From NCBI RefSeq assembly GCF_023017165.1, contig NZ_JALKBW010000001.1, positions 1,488,001 to 1,552,000 of the forward strand: a stretch of 64,000 bases of DNA, written 5' to 3'. Origin of the DNA: Gordonia alkaliphila. GTDB lineage: Bacteria; Actinomycetota; Actinomycetes; Mycobacteriales; Mycobacteriaceae. Each line of letters opens with the position of its first letter. Positions within the stretch are counted from its first letter, which is position 1. Below, in pieces: positions 23,831 through 33,077 of the stretch. The translations under genes were made by a program, and so were the position numbers. The notes beneath the pieces were generated by a model, which saw nothing but the letters and a program-made list of their open reading frames with translations, had not been told where the DNA came from and did no database searches.

Positions 23831-25765
23831 CTAGTTGCGGACCACCAGAACGAACGGGCCCACTTCGGTCACCGTATAGGCCGGATCGTCGAAGACGGCC
23901 GGATCGAAGGTCACCGTGTACCGCTTGATGTTCGGATCGTTCGGGTAGACGTCCTTGGCCAGACGCAAGGTGTAGCCGTCGGCGCTGTAGCGGAACACGA
24001 ACGCGTCCGGGGTCCGCCACGGGCTGGCCTGCATCAGCGACGCCAACTCGGCCGGATCGGCGGCCTCCGCCCACTTCGCGATGGTCGCGGCGCGGGCGTC
24101 GAACTCGGCCAGCGGGTTCGCGTAGTGCGAGGTGAGGCCCTGGAATCCCCAGTACGGGTAGATCGACAGGAAGCTGAAATCGGCGGTGAGCACCACGTTC
24201 TCGGTGGCCGGGCGGCCGGTCTGCTCGCGGATCAGGCGGTGCAGCTGCGCGTAGTACGACTCCGAGCCGGCCGGCCGTTGATCGCCGCGCTGACCGTAGC
24301 CGTCGGTGTCGGTGTAGGCGATGGTGATCTCGCTGGACAGGGTCGCGGGCACCTGCTGGGCCACGCCGACCGCGCCCACGGCCGCCAGGACGCCGATCAC
24401 GGTGCGGATGTCGCCGAAGCGTCCCACCGCGAGTCGGGAGAGTTCGACGACGCCGAACACGCCCGCGGCGGCGAGGATCGCGGCGCTCACCGCTTCCAGG
24501 CGGAACGACAGCAGGGTGCTGCCGATGGCGGTGCGCGCCAGCGACGCCAGGGTCAGGACCACGATGCCGACCAGCGCCACGGCGAACGCGAACGCGATGG
24601 TCCGACGACGCATGCGCAGCACCGCCCAGATCAGCCCGACCAGGGCCAGGAGCCCGAGCAGGGTCAGCTGGAACATGGGCAGCGGCAGAATCGCGCCATT
24701 CTCGGGCAGATAGTGCTCGGCGGCCCCGGACACCGTGACGTTGGAGCCGAACCGCTTGAGCAGGTACGGGGCCCAGAAGGTCAGAGCGACGGCGCAGGCC
24801 AGGACGCCCATCACCAGCAGGCGCACCACGACGCCGACCAACGGGCCGCGCCGCTCCGCGCTCAGGGCATCATCGGGCACGGCGCTGTTGCGGGCCGCGA
24901 CCCAGACCTGCACCAGGTAGACCAGGGCGATCAGGATCGCGCTGCCGGCGAAGAGCGCGGTGTACAGGGTGTAGACCGTCGCCGAGACCCCGAGGAACAG
25001 GCCCGCGGCGATCACGGCGAGCCAGCTGGTCTGCGCCAACGACGTCGGGCCGTCGGTGAGACGTCCGCGTCCGCGGAGCGCGGAGGCGATGACCACCAGC
25101 ATGGGCACGCCGACCAGGATCAGCACCGCGGCATAGGGCTCGGGCGAGGCGAAGTACAGGGTCGCGGCGGTCACGGCCATGCCGACGGCGGTGCCCACGC
25201 CGACGCCGACCATGCGGTTCCACAGCGCCACGCCGAGCGCGGCGGCCGCGGCCATCGAGATGATGGCCCACGGCTTGTAAGCCTCCCAGCCGGGCAGACC
25301 GAGCAGGTCGGCGTATCGACCGCCGAACCAGAACCACGTCGCCGGGTAGTACGGCGGCAGGTCCACGTAGGTCATGTCGGCCAGGTGCGGGCTGCTGGTG
25401 AGACGGGTGAGGTACTCGGTGCGGAACTGCTGGTCAGCGGTCAGGCCATGCAGGTACAGCTTGGTGGCACCCAGCGGCATGCCGAGGCTCACCGTCACGA
25501 GGCCGGCGGAGGCGACCGAGCCCAGCCACGACGTGCCGAGCCGCCACGACGGCCGGTAGCGTGCGGCCACCACGGCGACCACCGCGACCAGGACGAACAG
25601 CACCTGGCCCAGGGTGGTCAGCGCGCGGGTGACGTTGGAGGTGTTGTAGGCCGGCCACGCCGCCGCGTCGATGACGCGGAGTCCCACGAAGCCGACCACT
25701 CCGCCGAGGAGGAGCGCGCCGAGCAGTTCGAGTAGGTCGCGGCCTCGGCGCGGTGCGCTCGTCAT
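23831..25765 (-). CDS. aftA: AftA, galactan 5-O-arabinofuranosyltransferase
   Basis: A 644-residue GT-C membrane enzyme that adds the first arabinose from decaprenyl-phosphoryl-arabinose to galactan. Hydrophobic segments fill residues about 10-450, followed by a periplasmic C-terminal domain (LTADFSFLSIYPYWGFQ, SPWRTPDAFVFRYS). The loop FRTEYLTRLTSSPHLADM matches AftA. It begins three bases after the dprE2 stop. In M. tuberculosis aftA directly precedes embC; here they are separated by about 4.4 kb. Confidence 0.92.
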   Translation of the reverse strand: MTSAPRRGRDLLELLGALLLGGVVGFVGLRVIDAAAWPAYNTSNVTRALTTLGQVLFVLVAVVAVVAARYRPSWRLGTSWLGSVASAGLVTVSLGMPLGATKLYLHGLTADQQFRTEYLTRLTSSPHLADMTYVDLPPYYPATWFWFGGRYADLLGLPGWEAYKPWAIISMAAAAALGVALWNRMVGVGVGTAVGMAVTAATLYFASPEPYAAVLILVGVPMLVVIASALRGRGRLTDGPTSLAQTSWLAVIAAGLFLGVSATVYTLYTALFAGSAILIALVYLVQVWVAARNSAVPDDALSAERRGPLVGVVVRLLVMGVLACAVALTFWAPYLLKRFGSNVTVSGAAEHYLPENGAILPLPMFQLTLLGLLALVGLIWAVLRMRRRTIAFAFAVALVGIVVLTLASLARTAIGSTLLSFRLEAVSAAILAAAGVFGVVELSRLAVGRFGDIRTVIGVLAAVGAVGVAQQVPATLSSEITIAYTDTDGYGQRGDQRPAGSESYYAQLHRLIREQTGRPATENVVLTADFSFLSIYPYWGFQGLTSHYANPLAEFDARAATIAKWAEAADPAELASLMQASPWRTPDAFVFRYSADGYTLRLAKDVYPNDPNIKRYTVTFDPAVFDDPAYTVTEVGPFVLVVRN

Positions 25766-25768
25766 CGC

Positions 25769-26530
25769 CTAGACGGGGAGCTTGCGGAAGATGGGCCGCG
25801 GGATGTGCCGCAGGACCATCATGATGAAACGGAACGGACCGGGCACCCAGATGACGTCCTTGCCCTTGTCCACGGCGGCGACGACGCGCTGCGCGACGTC
25901 TTCCTTGTTCACCGTGAGCGGCGCCTCGGCGACGTGCGCCGACAGGCGGGTGCGGACCTGGCCGGGGCGGACCACGAGCACGCGCACGCCGTCGGCGCGC
26001 ACGGCCTCGCCGAGGCCCAGGTAGAAGCCGTCCAGGCCCGCCTTGGTGGAGCCGTAGACGAAGTTGGAGCGACGCACCCGCTCGCCGGCCACCGAGCTCA
26101 TGGCGATGATCTGGCCGTGGCGCTGCGCCCGCATCTTCTCGCCGAGCAGCACGCCGACGGAGACGGCGGCGGTGTAGTTGATGTCGGCTTCGAGCACGGC
26201 GAGTTTCTGGTCCTGCCAGGCCTGCTCGTCGTCGCCCTGGATACCGAAGGCGACGATGGCCACGTCGATGTCGCCGCCGGCGAAGGCCGCGTCGATCACG
26301 CCGGGGTGCGAATCGGTGTCGAGGGCGTCGAAGTCGATCTGCTCGACGCTGGTCGCGCCGGCGGCCTTCATCTGCTCGACGGCGGTCGCGGCGGCCGGGT
26401 CGTTCGGCACGGTGGCCAGGACCACACGCATCGGGCCGCGGGAGAGGAACTCGGCGGTGATGGCGAGGCCGATCTCGGAACTGCCGCCGAGGACGAGGAC
26501 GGACTGGGGAACGCCGACGGCGTTGAACAT
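25769..26530 (-). CDS. dprE2: DprE2, decaprenylphosphoryl-2-keto-beta-D-erythro-pentose reductase
   Basis: A 253-residue short-chain dehydrogenase/reductase that reduces the keto intermediate to decaprenyl-phosphoryl-arabinose, using NADH. Signatures are the dinucleotide-binding [14 protein letters not shown], the [12 protein letters not shown] loop, and the catalytic Ser and YGSTK tetrad element. The start at 26530 has aaagag upstream. It lies 83 bp after dprE1 and 3 bp before aftA. The C terminus ([26 protein letters not shown] basic, hydrophobic tail) could aid membrane association. Confidence 0.94.
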   Translation of the reverse strand: MFNAVGVPQSVLVLGGSSEIGLAITAEFLSRGPMRVVLATVPNDPAAATAVEQMKAAGATSVEQIDFDALDTDSHPGVIDAAFAGGDIDVAIVAFGIQGDDEQAWQDQKLAVLEADINYTAAVSVGVLLGEKMRAQRHGQIIAMSSVAGERVRRSNFVYGSTKAGLDGFYLGLGEAVRADGVRVLVVRPGQVRTRLSAHVAEAPLTVNKEDVAQRVVAAVDKGKDVIWVPGPFRFIMMVLRHIPRPIFRKLPV

Positions 26531-26579
26531 GGGGAGATCTCTTTCAGTTGAAGCCGGAGTGCGGGGTGATCCGCGCCCC

Positions 26580-26592
26580 GAGCTTGTCGAAG
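26580..26592. repeat. Copy of a 13-bp dispersed element (dprE1-dprE2 spacer)
   Basis: gagcttgtcgaag here is the reverse complement of cttcgacaagctc at 53533-53545. Similar cttcgacaagctcaa words are common dispersed elements in several actinobacterial genomes (recalled, not searched). It sits in the 83-bp gap between dprE1 and dprE2. Confidence 0.5.
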
Positions 26593-26613
26593 GGTCGAAG
26601 GGTCGGGCGTCGC

Positions 26614-28032
26614 TCAGATGAGCTCGAGTCGTCGACCCATGTCCGACATGAAGACCTTGTCCGGGTCCACGCGGCGACGCACCTCGAGCCACTCGTCGAC
26701 GCGCGGGTACATGGTGTGGAAGCTCTCGGCGGTGGTGCGTGAATCCTTGGCCGTGTACAGGCGTCCGCCGATGGACATCACGCGCCGGTCGAGTTCGGAG
26801 ACGAACTCGTGCAGGCCCTTCTTGATGGGGAAGTCCACGCAGATGTTCCAGCCCGGCATCGGGAAGCTCAGCGGCGCCTGATTGCCTTCGCCGAACAGCT
26901 TGAAGACGTTCAGGAAGCTGACGTGTCCGGAGCCCTGGATGTCGTAGATGATGCCCTTGAACTCTTCGACGGCCTCCGGCGGCACGATGAACTGGTACTG
27001 CAGAAAACCCTTGGAACCGTAGGCGCGATTCCAATTCCCGAACAGATCGAGCGGGTGGTAGAACTGCGTCAGATTCTGGATCTTGCCGGTGTAGTTCCCG
27101 CCCATGCGGTAGTACGCCTCGCCGATCATGGAGAAGTTGAACTTGTTGGCCAGCCCGTTGGGGAACACGTCGGGGAAGTTCACCAGGGTCGGCGCGTCGA
27201 ACTTGAGCGGATCCTTGGCGAGCTTGTCGGGCAGCTGATCGAGGGTGGCCAGCGAACCGCGCGAGAAGGTGCCGCGGCCCAGCTTCGGCGGCTTGCTGAT
27301 CGCGTCGAACCAGCCCGAGCTGTAGGTGTAGTTCTCCTCGGAGCCGTCGGTGTGCAGCGCGATGGTCTCGTCGAGCGAGCGCGTCACGGCGCCGTCGGCG
27401 ATGAAATAGGCGGTCTCGGTGCGCGTCATCTTGATCTTGGCGCGCAGGATGATGCCGGTCAGACCGATGCCGCCGACCGTCGCCCAGAAGATGGAGGCGT
27501 CCGGGTCGTCGGGGGTGCCCTCGGGGGTCAGCGTCAGGATGTCGCCGGAGGCCACGAGGAGGTGCATCTCCGCGACGTGGTTGCCGAAGCTGCCCGCGCT
27601 GTGGTGGTTCTTGCCGTGGATGTCGCAGGCGATGGCGCCGCCGACGGTCACCTGGCGAGTGCCCGGCAGGACCGGCACCCACAGGCCGTGCGGCAGGGCG
27701 ACGCGCATCAGCGTGTCGAGGTCCACGCCGGCGTCGACGTCGACGATCGCGGTGTCGCTGTCGATCGAGTAGATCCGGGTCAGCGCCGTCATGTCGATCG
27801 TGAGGCCGCCGGCGTTCTGGGCGTTCTCACCGTACGAGCGGCCCATGCCGCGGGCGATGATGCCGCGCTTGAGGTACGACGGCTTGTCGGCCTGGCTGTC
27901 GGCGACCTGCGCGACGGCTTGGGCAATGACCTCCGGGTACGGGGTCGACAGCACGTGACCCTCGACGGGCATGGTGCGACCCCAGCCCATCAGCGTCCGG
28001 GTCTCGATCGGGAGTACATCTTGGTTCGTCAT
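26614..28032 (-). CDS. dprE1: DprE1, FAD-dependent decaprenylphosphoryl-ribose 2'-oxidase
   Basis: A 472-residue VAO-type flavoenzyme that oxidises decaprenyl-phosphoryl-ribose to the 2-keto form. The FAD domain shows [33 protein letters not shown] and [12 protein letters not shown]. The benzothiazinone-reactive cysteine is conserved ([11 protein letters not shown], Cys398, equivalent to Cys387 of M. tuberculosis). It is the first gene of dprE1-dprE2-aftA and diverges from the universal stress gene. Confidence 0.96.
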   Translation of the reverse strand: MTNQDVLPIETRTLMGWGRTMPVEGHVLSTPYPEVIAQAVAQVADSQADKPSYLKRGIIARGMGRSYGENAQNAGGLTIDMTALTRIYSIDSDTAIVDVDAGVDLDTLMRVALPHGLWVPVLPGTRQVTVGGAIACDIHGKNHHSAGSFGNHVAEMHLLVASGDILTLTPEGTPDDPDASIFWATVGGIGLTGIILRAKIKMTRTETAYFIADGAVTRSLDETIALHTDGSEENYTYSSGWFDAISKPPKLGRGTFSRGSLATLDQLPDKLAKDPLKFDAPTLVNFPDVFPNGLANKFNFSMIGEAYYRMGGNYTGKIQNLTQFYHPLDLFGNWNRAYGSKGFLQYQFIVPPEAVEEFKGIIYDIQGSGHVSFLNVFKLFGEGNQAPLSFPMPGWNICVDFPIKKGLHEFVSELDRRVMSIGGRLYTAKDSRTTAESFHTMYPRVDEWLEVRRRVDPDKVFMSDMGRRLELI

Positions 28033-28094
28033 CGCCTAGGAGAGTACTCGTCGGAGTCTGTGGATTGCCTAGATGTGGTGCGTCAGACCCGATT

Positions 28095-28119
28095 AAAACG
28101 GACATTTCGGCTCCGTTTT
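28095..28119. promoter_or_regulatory. Inverted repeat between dprE1 and the usp gene
   Basis: Arms aaaacgga (28095-28102) and tccgtttt (28112-28119) sit in the 154-bp divergent spacer. The spacing of a possible -10 (gatact, 28134-28139) suggests a usp promoter. The role of the repeat as an operator is inferred only. Confidence 0.35.
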
Positions 28120-28186
28120 CGGGGACTGCCGTCCGATACTCTCAAACCGGAGACATACGACGGCACGACGAAAGGAGACGGTGGCG

Positions 28187-28654
28187 ATGATCGTGGTGGG
28201 CTACGCGCCGGGGGCTTTCGGTCGGGTCTGTCTGGAGCAGGGGATCGTCGAGGCCCGCCTGCGCGACACCGAACTGCTGGTGATCAGCGCGGTGTCGGAG
28301 GTGCGTGGACGACGGATCGCCGACGCCGACGAGATCGCCGACGTGGAGCAGCGGCTGAAGGCGTCCGGTCTGCGGTACCGGCTGCAGCAGCCGATCGGTG
28401 CGACACCGGCAGAGGAACTGCTGAACGCCATGGAGCGCCCGGACGCGGAGATGCTGGTCATCGGGATGCGTCGTCGGACACAGGTGGGCAAGCTGCTGCT
28501 GGGCAGCACGTCGCAGTACCTGCTCGTCTCCTGCAACAAGCCGGTGCTCGTGGTGAAACCGTCCGCCGAGCATCGCCAGCCGACGACGGCGGCCGCCGAC
28601 ATCGACGACCGCGCCGAGACGCCGCAGCTCAGCGGCACCGAAGTGGAGCCCTGA
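28187..28654 (+). CDS. Universal stress protein (UspA family)
   Basis: A 155-residue single-domain Usp. It opens with a beta-strand MIVVGYAPG and has the ATP-type loop GMRRRTQVGKLLLGSTSQYLL (G-2x-G-9x-G-S/T pattern in relaxed form), then KPVLVVKP. A Pro/Thr/Asp-rich tail of about 30 residues follows. ATG 28187 is preferred over GTG 28181 because aaaggag ends nine bases before it. Usp proteins respond to redox, growth arrest or ATP state; no specific partner is evident. Confidence 0.85.
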   Translation: MIVVGYAPGAFGRVCLEQGIVEARLRDTELLVISAVSEVRGRRIADADEIADVEQRLKASGLRYRLQQPIGATPAEELLNAMERPDAEMLVIGMRRRTQVGKLLLGSTSQYLLVSCNKPVLVVKPSAEHRQPTTAAADIDDRAETPQLSGTEVEP

Positions 28655-28660
28655 CCGCGG

Positions 28661-29860
28661 TCAGCGCATGATCCGCGCGAGGAACGGGGTGGAGTCGGGG
28701 ATCGACGCCAGGACCGTGCCGGAGTGGTCCTCACCCGGGTAGAGGCGGAAATCGACCGGCTGGCCGGCCGCCAGCATCTGCGCGTACAGCGAGCCCGCGG
28801 ACACGGCGGGGACGTCGGTGTCGAGCAGGCCCTGGCCGAGGAAGATCGGCCTGTCGTACCCGGAGTACGGGGTGCTCATGTATTCGACCAGCGCGCCCTG
28901 AATGCCGGGGATGCTCGCCAGCGGGCGGGTGAACCAGGTGTTGGCGCGTTCACCGGTGAGGGCGTCGGCGAGCTCGGAGTAGCAGAGCTTCTCGGCCATC
29001 GAGACCACCGTGCGCCCGCGCGGCGTCAGGACCGACTCGACGCGCAGGTCGGGGCGGGCGTCGGTGAAGCCGGCCAGGATGTATGCGGCGTACACGTTCA
29101 GGCCCGCGGGGAGGGCGACGGGCGGAAACGCCGGCCCGGCCTGCCAGATGACGTGTTCGATGTTGGCCGGCGTGCCGGTGGCGACGACGCCGCGGTAGTC
29201 GAGTCCGCTGCCGCGCGAGTAGGCGGTGGCCCGGCGCGCGGCGTTCAGTGCCCCGCCCGCGCCCTGCGACTGCCCGACGATGGCCCACTTCTTCGAGAGC
29301 GGCAGGCCGGTCTGCTGGGTGGCCTTCACCGAGTCGACCACCGAATGGGCAGCCACCTCGCCGTTGAGATAGCTCATCAGCCCGGGTGTTCCGAGGCCCG
29401 CATAGTCGGTGGCGACGATGGCGTAGCCCTCGCGCAGCCAGTGGCTGAGGTAGGCGGCGTCGCGTTCGGAGCGGGGCAGGGCCGACGGCGTGCAGTCGTC
29501 GCCGAGGCCGGTGGTGCCGTGCGCCCAGGCGATCACCGGATAGCCACCCTTCGGGGCGGCCTTGCGCGGCAGGAAGATCGCGCCGGTGCTGGTGGCGGGC
29601 TTTCCGTGCACGTCGGTGGTGGCGTAGAGGATGCGGTAGGCCGAACCCGCGGCGGGCAGCGAGAGCGCCGGGTTCAGCGGGGTCTGCGCCAACAGCGTGC
29701 CCGGCGTGCCGATCGGCCCCGAGTAGTCGCGCGCGTCGAGCCCCGACCACGACGGCGCCGGGGTGGGGTCGGCATGCGCCGGAGCCGCCGTCACGGCGAG
29801 GGTGCTCGCGCAGGCGAATGCGAGGACTGTGGTGGCGACCCGACGCAGCAGAGGCTTCAT
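28661..29860 (-). CDS. Secreted lipase/esterase (secretory lipase, LIP family)
   Basis: A 399-residue exported alpha/beta hydrolase. A signal peptide is clear (MKPLLRRVATTVLAFACAS, cleavage near AHA-DPT). The nucleophile elbow is GQSQGAG, with upstream AWAHGTTGLGDDCTPS and ATDYAGLG. Asp and His candidates are GLLDTDVP and GEDHSG. Architecture fits the PF03583 secretory lipases common in mycolate actinobacteria. Start 29860 is fixed by the signal peptide. It converges with the usp gene. Confidence 0.88.
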   Translation of the reverse strand: MKPLLRRVATTVLAFACASTLAVTAAPAHADPTPAPSWSGLDARDYSGPIGTPGTLLAQTPLNPALSLPAAGSAYRILYATTDVHGKPATSTGAIFLPRKAAPKGGYPVIAWAHGTTGLGDDCTPSALPRSERDAAYLSHWLREGYAIVATDYAGLGTPGLMSYLNGEVAAHSVVDSVKATQQTGLPLSKKWAIVGQSQGAGGALNAARRATAYSRGSGLDYRGVVATGTPANIEHVIWQAGPAFPPVALPAGLNVYAAYILAGFTDARPDLRVESVLTPRGRTVVSMAEKLCYSELADALTGERANTWFTRPLASIPGIQGALVEYMSTPYSGYDRPIFLGQGLLDTDVPAVSAGSLYAQMLAAGQPVDFRLYPGEDHSGTVLASIPDSTPFLARIMR

Positions 29861-29968
29861 GAGTTCCCAGATTAGGGGACGGTTCGGTGTTTCCCGGTGG
29901 TCTCGACGAGATACGACGCCGCCGCCCGGTCGGTCGGGATGCCGGTGTCGGGGCACTAGGCTGTCAGG

Positions 29969-30475
29969 GTGCCCGACATCGATCCCCGCCACGACCCGTC
30001 GCACCCGCTGCACCACGAGGACTTCGCGACGCGTCACGCGCCGATGCCGATGGAGCTGCCGCTCGACGACGAAGAGGCCTCGACCGACGTCGATCTGAAG
30101 ACCCAGCTGATCCGGTTCGTAATGACCGGCGCCGGCTCGGCGGTGCTCGACTACGGCCTCACCATGCTGCTGCAGTACGCCGTCGGCGCGCCGTTCGCCG
30201 TCGCCAAGGCCGGCGGGTTCATCCTCGGCACCACGGTGGCCTACCTGATCAACCGGCGCTGGACCTTCCGCGCCGAGCCCAGCGCCGCGCGCTTCGTCGC
30301 GGTGCTGCTGCTGTACGCGACCACGTTCGCGGTCAACGTCGGGCTGTACGCCTGGCTGTCGACGGTGTGGCCGGAGGCCTGGCTCTACTCCGCGGGCGCC
30401 TTCGTCGTCGCCCAGGGCGTGGCGACGGTGATCAACTTCGTGGTCCAGCGCGCGGTGATCTTCAAGATCAAGTAG
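29969..30475 (+). CDS. GtrA-family membrane protein (Rv3789-like)
   Basis: A 168-residue protein with an acidic N-terminal tail of about 40 residues and four membrane helices. The GtrA signature is QLIRFVMTGAGSAVLDYGL, with VAYLINRRWTFRAEP and VVQRAVIFKIK at the end. In M. tuberculosis the GtrA protein Rv3789 sits beside dprE1 and was proposed to move decaprenyl-phosphoryl-arabinose or to act with AftA. Proximity to dprE1 here supports the same link. The GTG at 29969 is the only nearby start. Confidence 0.85.
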   Translation: MPDIDPRHDPSHPLHHEDFATRHAPMPMELPLDDEEASTDVDLKTQLIRFVMTGAGSAVLDYGLTMLLQYAVGAPFAVAKAGGFILGTTVAYLINRRWTFRAEPSAARFVAVLLLYATTFAVNVGLYAWLSTVWPEAWLYSAGAFVVAQGVATVINFVVQRAVIFKIK

Positions 30476-30527
30476 TGCCGGTGAGCGAAGGCCGCCGGCG
30501 CGCGGCGACCTTCGCGGACGTGCCGGG

Positions 30528-31406
30528 TCAGCTGTCGATCTTGGCGATGATGTTCTCGCCGTACCAGTTCAGGTGGTCGATCTTCTTCTGCAGCGGCTCG
30601 GTGTCGTTGCCGATGATGTACGGCAGGCGGAAGCCGACGATCACGTCGGTGATGCCCTTGTCCTCGAGTCGCTTGATGCCGTCGATGGTGTAGGCGTCCA
30701 TGGAGATCACGTGGATCTCGAAGGGGTCGTTCTCCTTGCCCTCGGCCTTCCGGATGGCGGCGATCTTGTCGAGCAGGGCGTCGAGCTCCTCGCCCGGGCC
30801 GCCGCCGTGCATCCAGCCGTCGCCGCGCACCACGGCACGACGCAGCGCGAGGTCGGCGTGGCCGCCGACCAGCAGCGGGATCGGCTCGGTGGGGGCCGGC
30901 GCCATCTTGATCTTCGGGATGTCGTAGAACTCGCCGTGGAACTCGAAGTACTCGCCGGAGGTGAGGCCGCGGATGATGTCCATGCACTCGTCCATGCGCT
31001 TGCCGCGGCGCGCGAAGTCGACGCCCATGATGTCGTAGTCCTCCGGCCACGGGCTGGTGCCGATGCCCAGACCCAGCCGATTGCCGGTGAGGTGCGCGAT
31101 CGACGAGGCCTGCTTGGCCACCAGCGCCGGCGGACGGACCGGGAGCTTCAGCACGAACGGCAGGAACCGCAGGGTGCTGGTCACCGCACCGAGCGCCGCG
31201 ATCTGAATGAAGGTCTCGACGAAATCCTTGCCGTCGAGGAACTCGCGGTTGCCGTCCGGGGTGTACGGGTAGGTGGCGTCGGACTCTTCCGGATACGCCA
31301 GCGAATCCGGGATCGTCATGCCGGAGAAGCCGGCGGTCTCGGCGGCCTGCGCGAGCGGAGCGTAGTAGCTGGTGTCGGTCATCGCCTCAGCGAAGGTGAA
31401 ACGCAT
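30528..31406 (-). CDS. LLM-class (luciferase-like, F420-type) oxidoreductase
   Basis: A 292-residue TIM-barrel oxidoreductase of the luciferase-like monooxygenase family. Signatures include MRFTFAEAM, GFSGMTIPDSLAYP, the LTGNRLGLGIGTSPW segment, and PIPLLVGGHADLALRRAVVRGDGW. Many actinobacterial members use F420. A KstR-type palindrome ends 12 bp upstream of the start, which points to a role in sterol or cholesterol catabolism. The exact substrate is not deducible. Confidence 0.85.
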   Translation of the reverse strand: MRFTFAEAMTDTSYYAPLAQAAETAGFSGMTIPDSLAYPEESDATYPYTPDGNREFLDGKDFVETFIQIAALGAVTSTLRFLPFVLKLPVRPPALVAKQASSIAHLTGNRLGLGIGTSPWPEDYDIMGVDFARRGKRMDECMDIIRGLTSGEYFEFHGEFYDIPKIKMAPAPTEPIPLLVGGHADLALRRAVVRGDGWMHGGGPGEELDALLDKIAAIRKAEGKENDPFEIHVISMDAYTIDGIKRLEDKGITDVIVGFRLPYIIGNDTEPLQKKIDHLNWYGENIIAKIDS

Positions 31407-31417
31407 GCCACTCAGAC

Positions 31418-31431
31418 TAGAACACGTTCTA
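31418..31431. promoter_or_regulatory. KstR-type operator
   Basis: tagaacacgttcta matches the mycobacterial KstR consensus TNNAACNNGTTNNA at every fixed position and extends one base each side (c..g). It is 12 bp upstream of the LLM oxidoreductase start, where a bound repressor would block transcription. Confidence 0.65.
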
Positions 31432-31458
31432 GCAATGGTGGGCCGGGTGTCCCCGGAA

Positions 31459-33049
31459 TCAGCGACGGAGGCTGATGGTGCTGCAGCCGGGCGAGATGAC
31501 GCGTCCGCTCAGCCGGGTCATGTTCGCGGTGATCGGTCCGTCCAGCTGCACGATCACCATGTCGTAGGTGCCGGGCTTGTCGATCCAGCGCACCGGCGTG
31601 AACATGACGTCCTCACCCACCCGAATGCCGGCCATCTCGAAGGAGCCGCGCTCGGTGTCTGGATTGGCGCGCGTCGGGCCGAACGCGAAGGTCGCATTGA
31701 CCTGGTCGTCGATCAGACCGCTCTCGATGGTGAAGGTCACCGCGGTCTCGCCCTGACCGCACGTGTAGGTGCCCGTCCACTTGCCGAGAATCGTGGAGAG
31801 CGGAGCGCTGTCGGCCGACGTCGAGGTGGTCGTCGACCTCGTCGCGGAGGTGGTCGACGACGTGGTGGTGCTGCTGGTGGTGGTCGACGACCCGGCGAGC
31901 GGCACGGGATCGGATCCACCCGAGTCGCGGAGCACCAGGAAGGCGCCGAGTCCGGCCAGCAGCAGGAGCACGAGGACCGCGATCCCACCGCCGATCAGCA
32001 TGCGATTTCGCGATCGGTTCCCGTCGGAGGAGCCGGCGGCCGACGGTGCGGGTGGCGACGGCGGACCGGGCGGGAACTGCGCGGCCGGCATCATCCGCGT
32101 CGACCTCGGCGGTTCCGGTGGCGGCGGGACATCGAGGCCGGGCCATCGGCGGAGGGGCCATCGGGGGAGGGCCACCGGGGTGCGGCGGCTGCCGGCTGTA
32201 CGACGGTGCCGCGGGGACGACAGTGGGCGCCCCGGCCAGGGCTTGCGCGAAGGCGGTGCTCGACGCGAAGCGGTCGCGCGGATCCTTGGCGGTGGCGCGG
32301 GCAATGGCCGCGTCGACATGCGGCGGCATCCCGGGGACCTGCGCCGACGGCACCGGCGGTGGTTCGTACAGGTGCGCGCGCAGCAACGTCGCCGGCGACC
32401 CTTCGCCGAACGGCGGGTGCCCGGTGATCAGGTGGTAGGCGGTGCAGGCGAGCGAGTACTGGTCGGAGCGATCGTCCACCCGCCCTTCGCCCAGGCTCTC
32501 CGGCGACAGGTAGCTCAAGGTGCCGACGGCCATGCCGGTGGCGGTCAGCCGAGTGCGTTCCGGCCCGGTGGCGACACCGAAGTCGGCGAGCTTGATGATC
32601 GGTGGCCCGCCCCCGGCCGACCGCTGGCCCACCAGGATGTTCGCGGGCTTCACATCGCGGTGCGCCAGGTGGCTGGTGCTCCACGCGTAGTCGAGGGCCG
32701 CGGCCACGCCGCGCACGATGTCGAGAACGGTCGGCATCGGCAGTCGTCCCTGCCGCGCCAGCAGCGTCGAGGCGTCCGGGCCGTCGACGTACTCCATGGT
32801 GAGCCAGAGTTGGCCGCCCACCTCGCCGCGGTCGTGCAGGCGGACGATGTTCGGATGGTCCAGCGCGGCCAGGACGTCGGCCTCGCGGGCGAAGCGCGCC
32901 CGGTACACCGCATCGCTGCTCAGCTCGGCGGCCACCAGTTTGAGGGCCTCCTGGCGGGGCAGCCGGGGATGCTGGACCAGGTACACCGAGCCCATGCCGC
33001 CGTCGCCGATCCGGGACAGCACGCGATAACCGGCGATCGCCTCGTTCAT
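31459..33049 (-). CDS. Membrane Ser/Thr protein kinase (Pkn type), frameshifted in the Pro-rich linker
   Basis: The frame from 33049 encodes a Hanks-type kinase: GDGGMGSVYLV glycine loop, EALKLV with the ATP lysine, HRDVKPANILV, DFGVATG and YLSPESLGEG. It passes into a Pro-rich juxtamembrane linker and then becomes nonsense. The +1 frame carries the rest: a membrane helix (LIGGGIAVLVLLLLAGLGAF), a Ser/Thr-rich stalk and an extracytoplasmic domain of about 100 residues with two Cys. The switch is at about 32130-32170, in gatggcccggcctcgatg, where one extra base (or two missing) explains it. It starts 28 bp after glfT1, so it may be co-transcribed with wall-polymer genes. Confidence 0.8.
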
Positions 33050-33077
33050 CGTTCCTCCGCAGGGTCGGGGCGGGTGC

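Noticed and set aside
26839..26841. DprE1 active-site cysteine as a resistance change
   Set aside because: Cys398 is conserved, so no benzothiazinone-resistance substitution is present.
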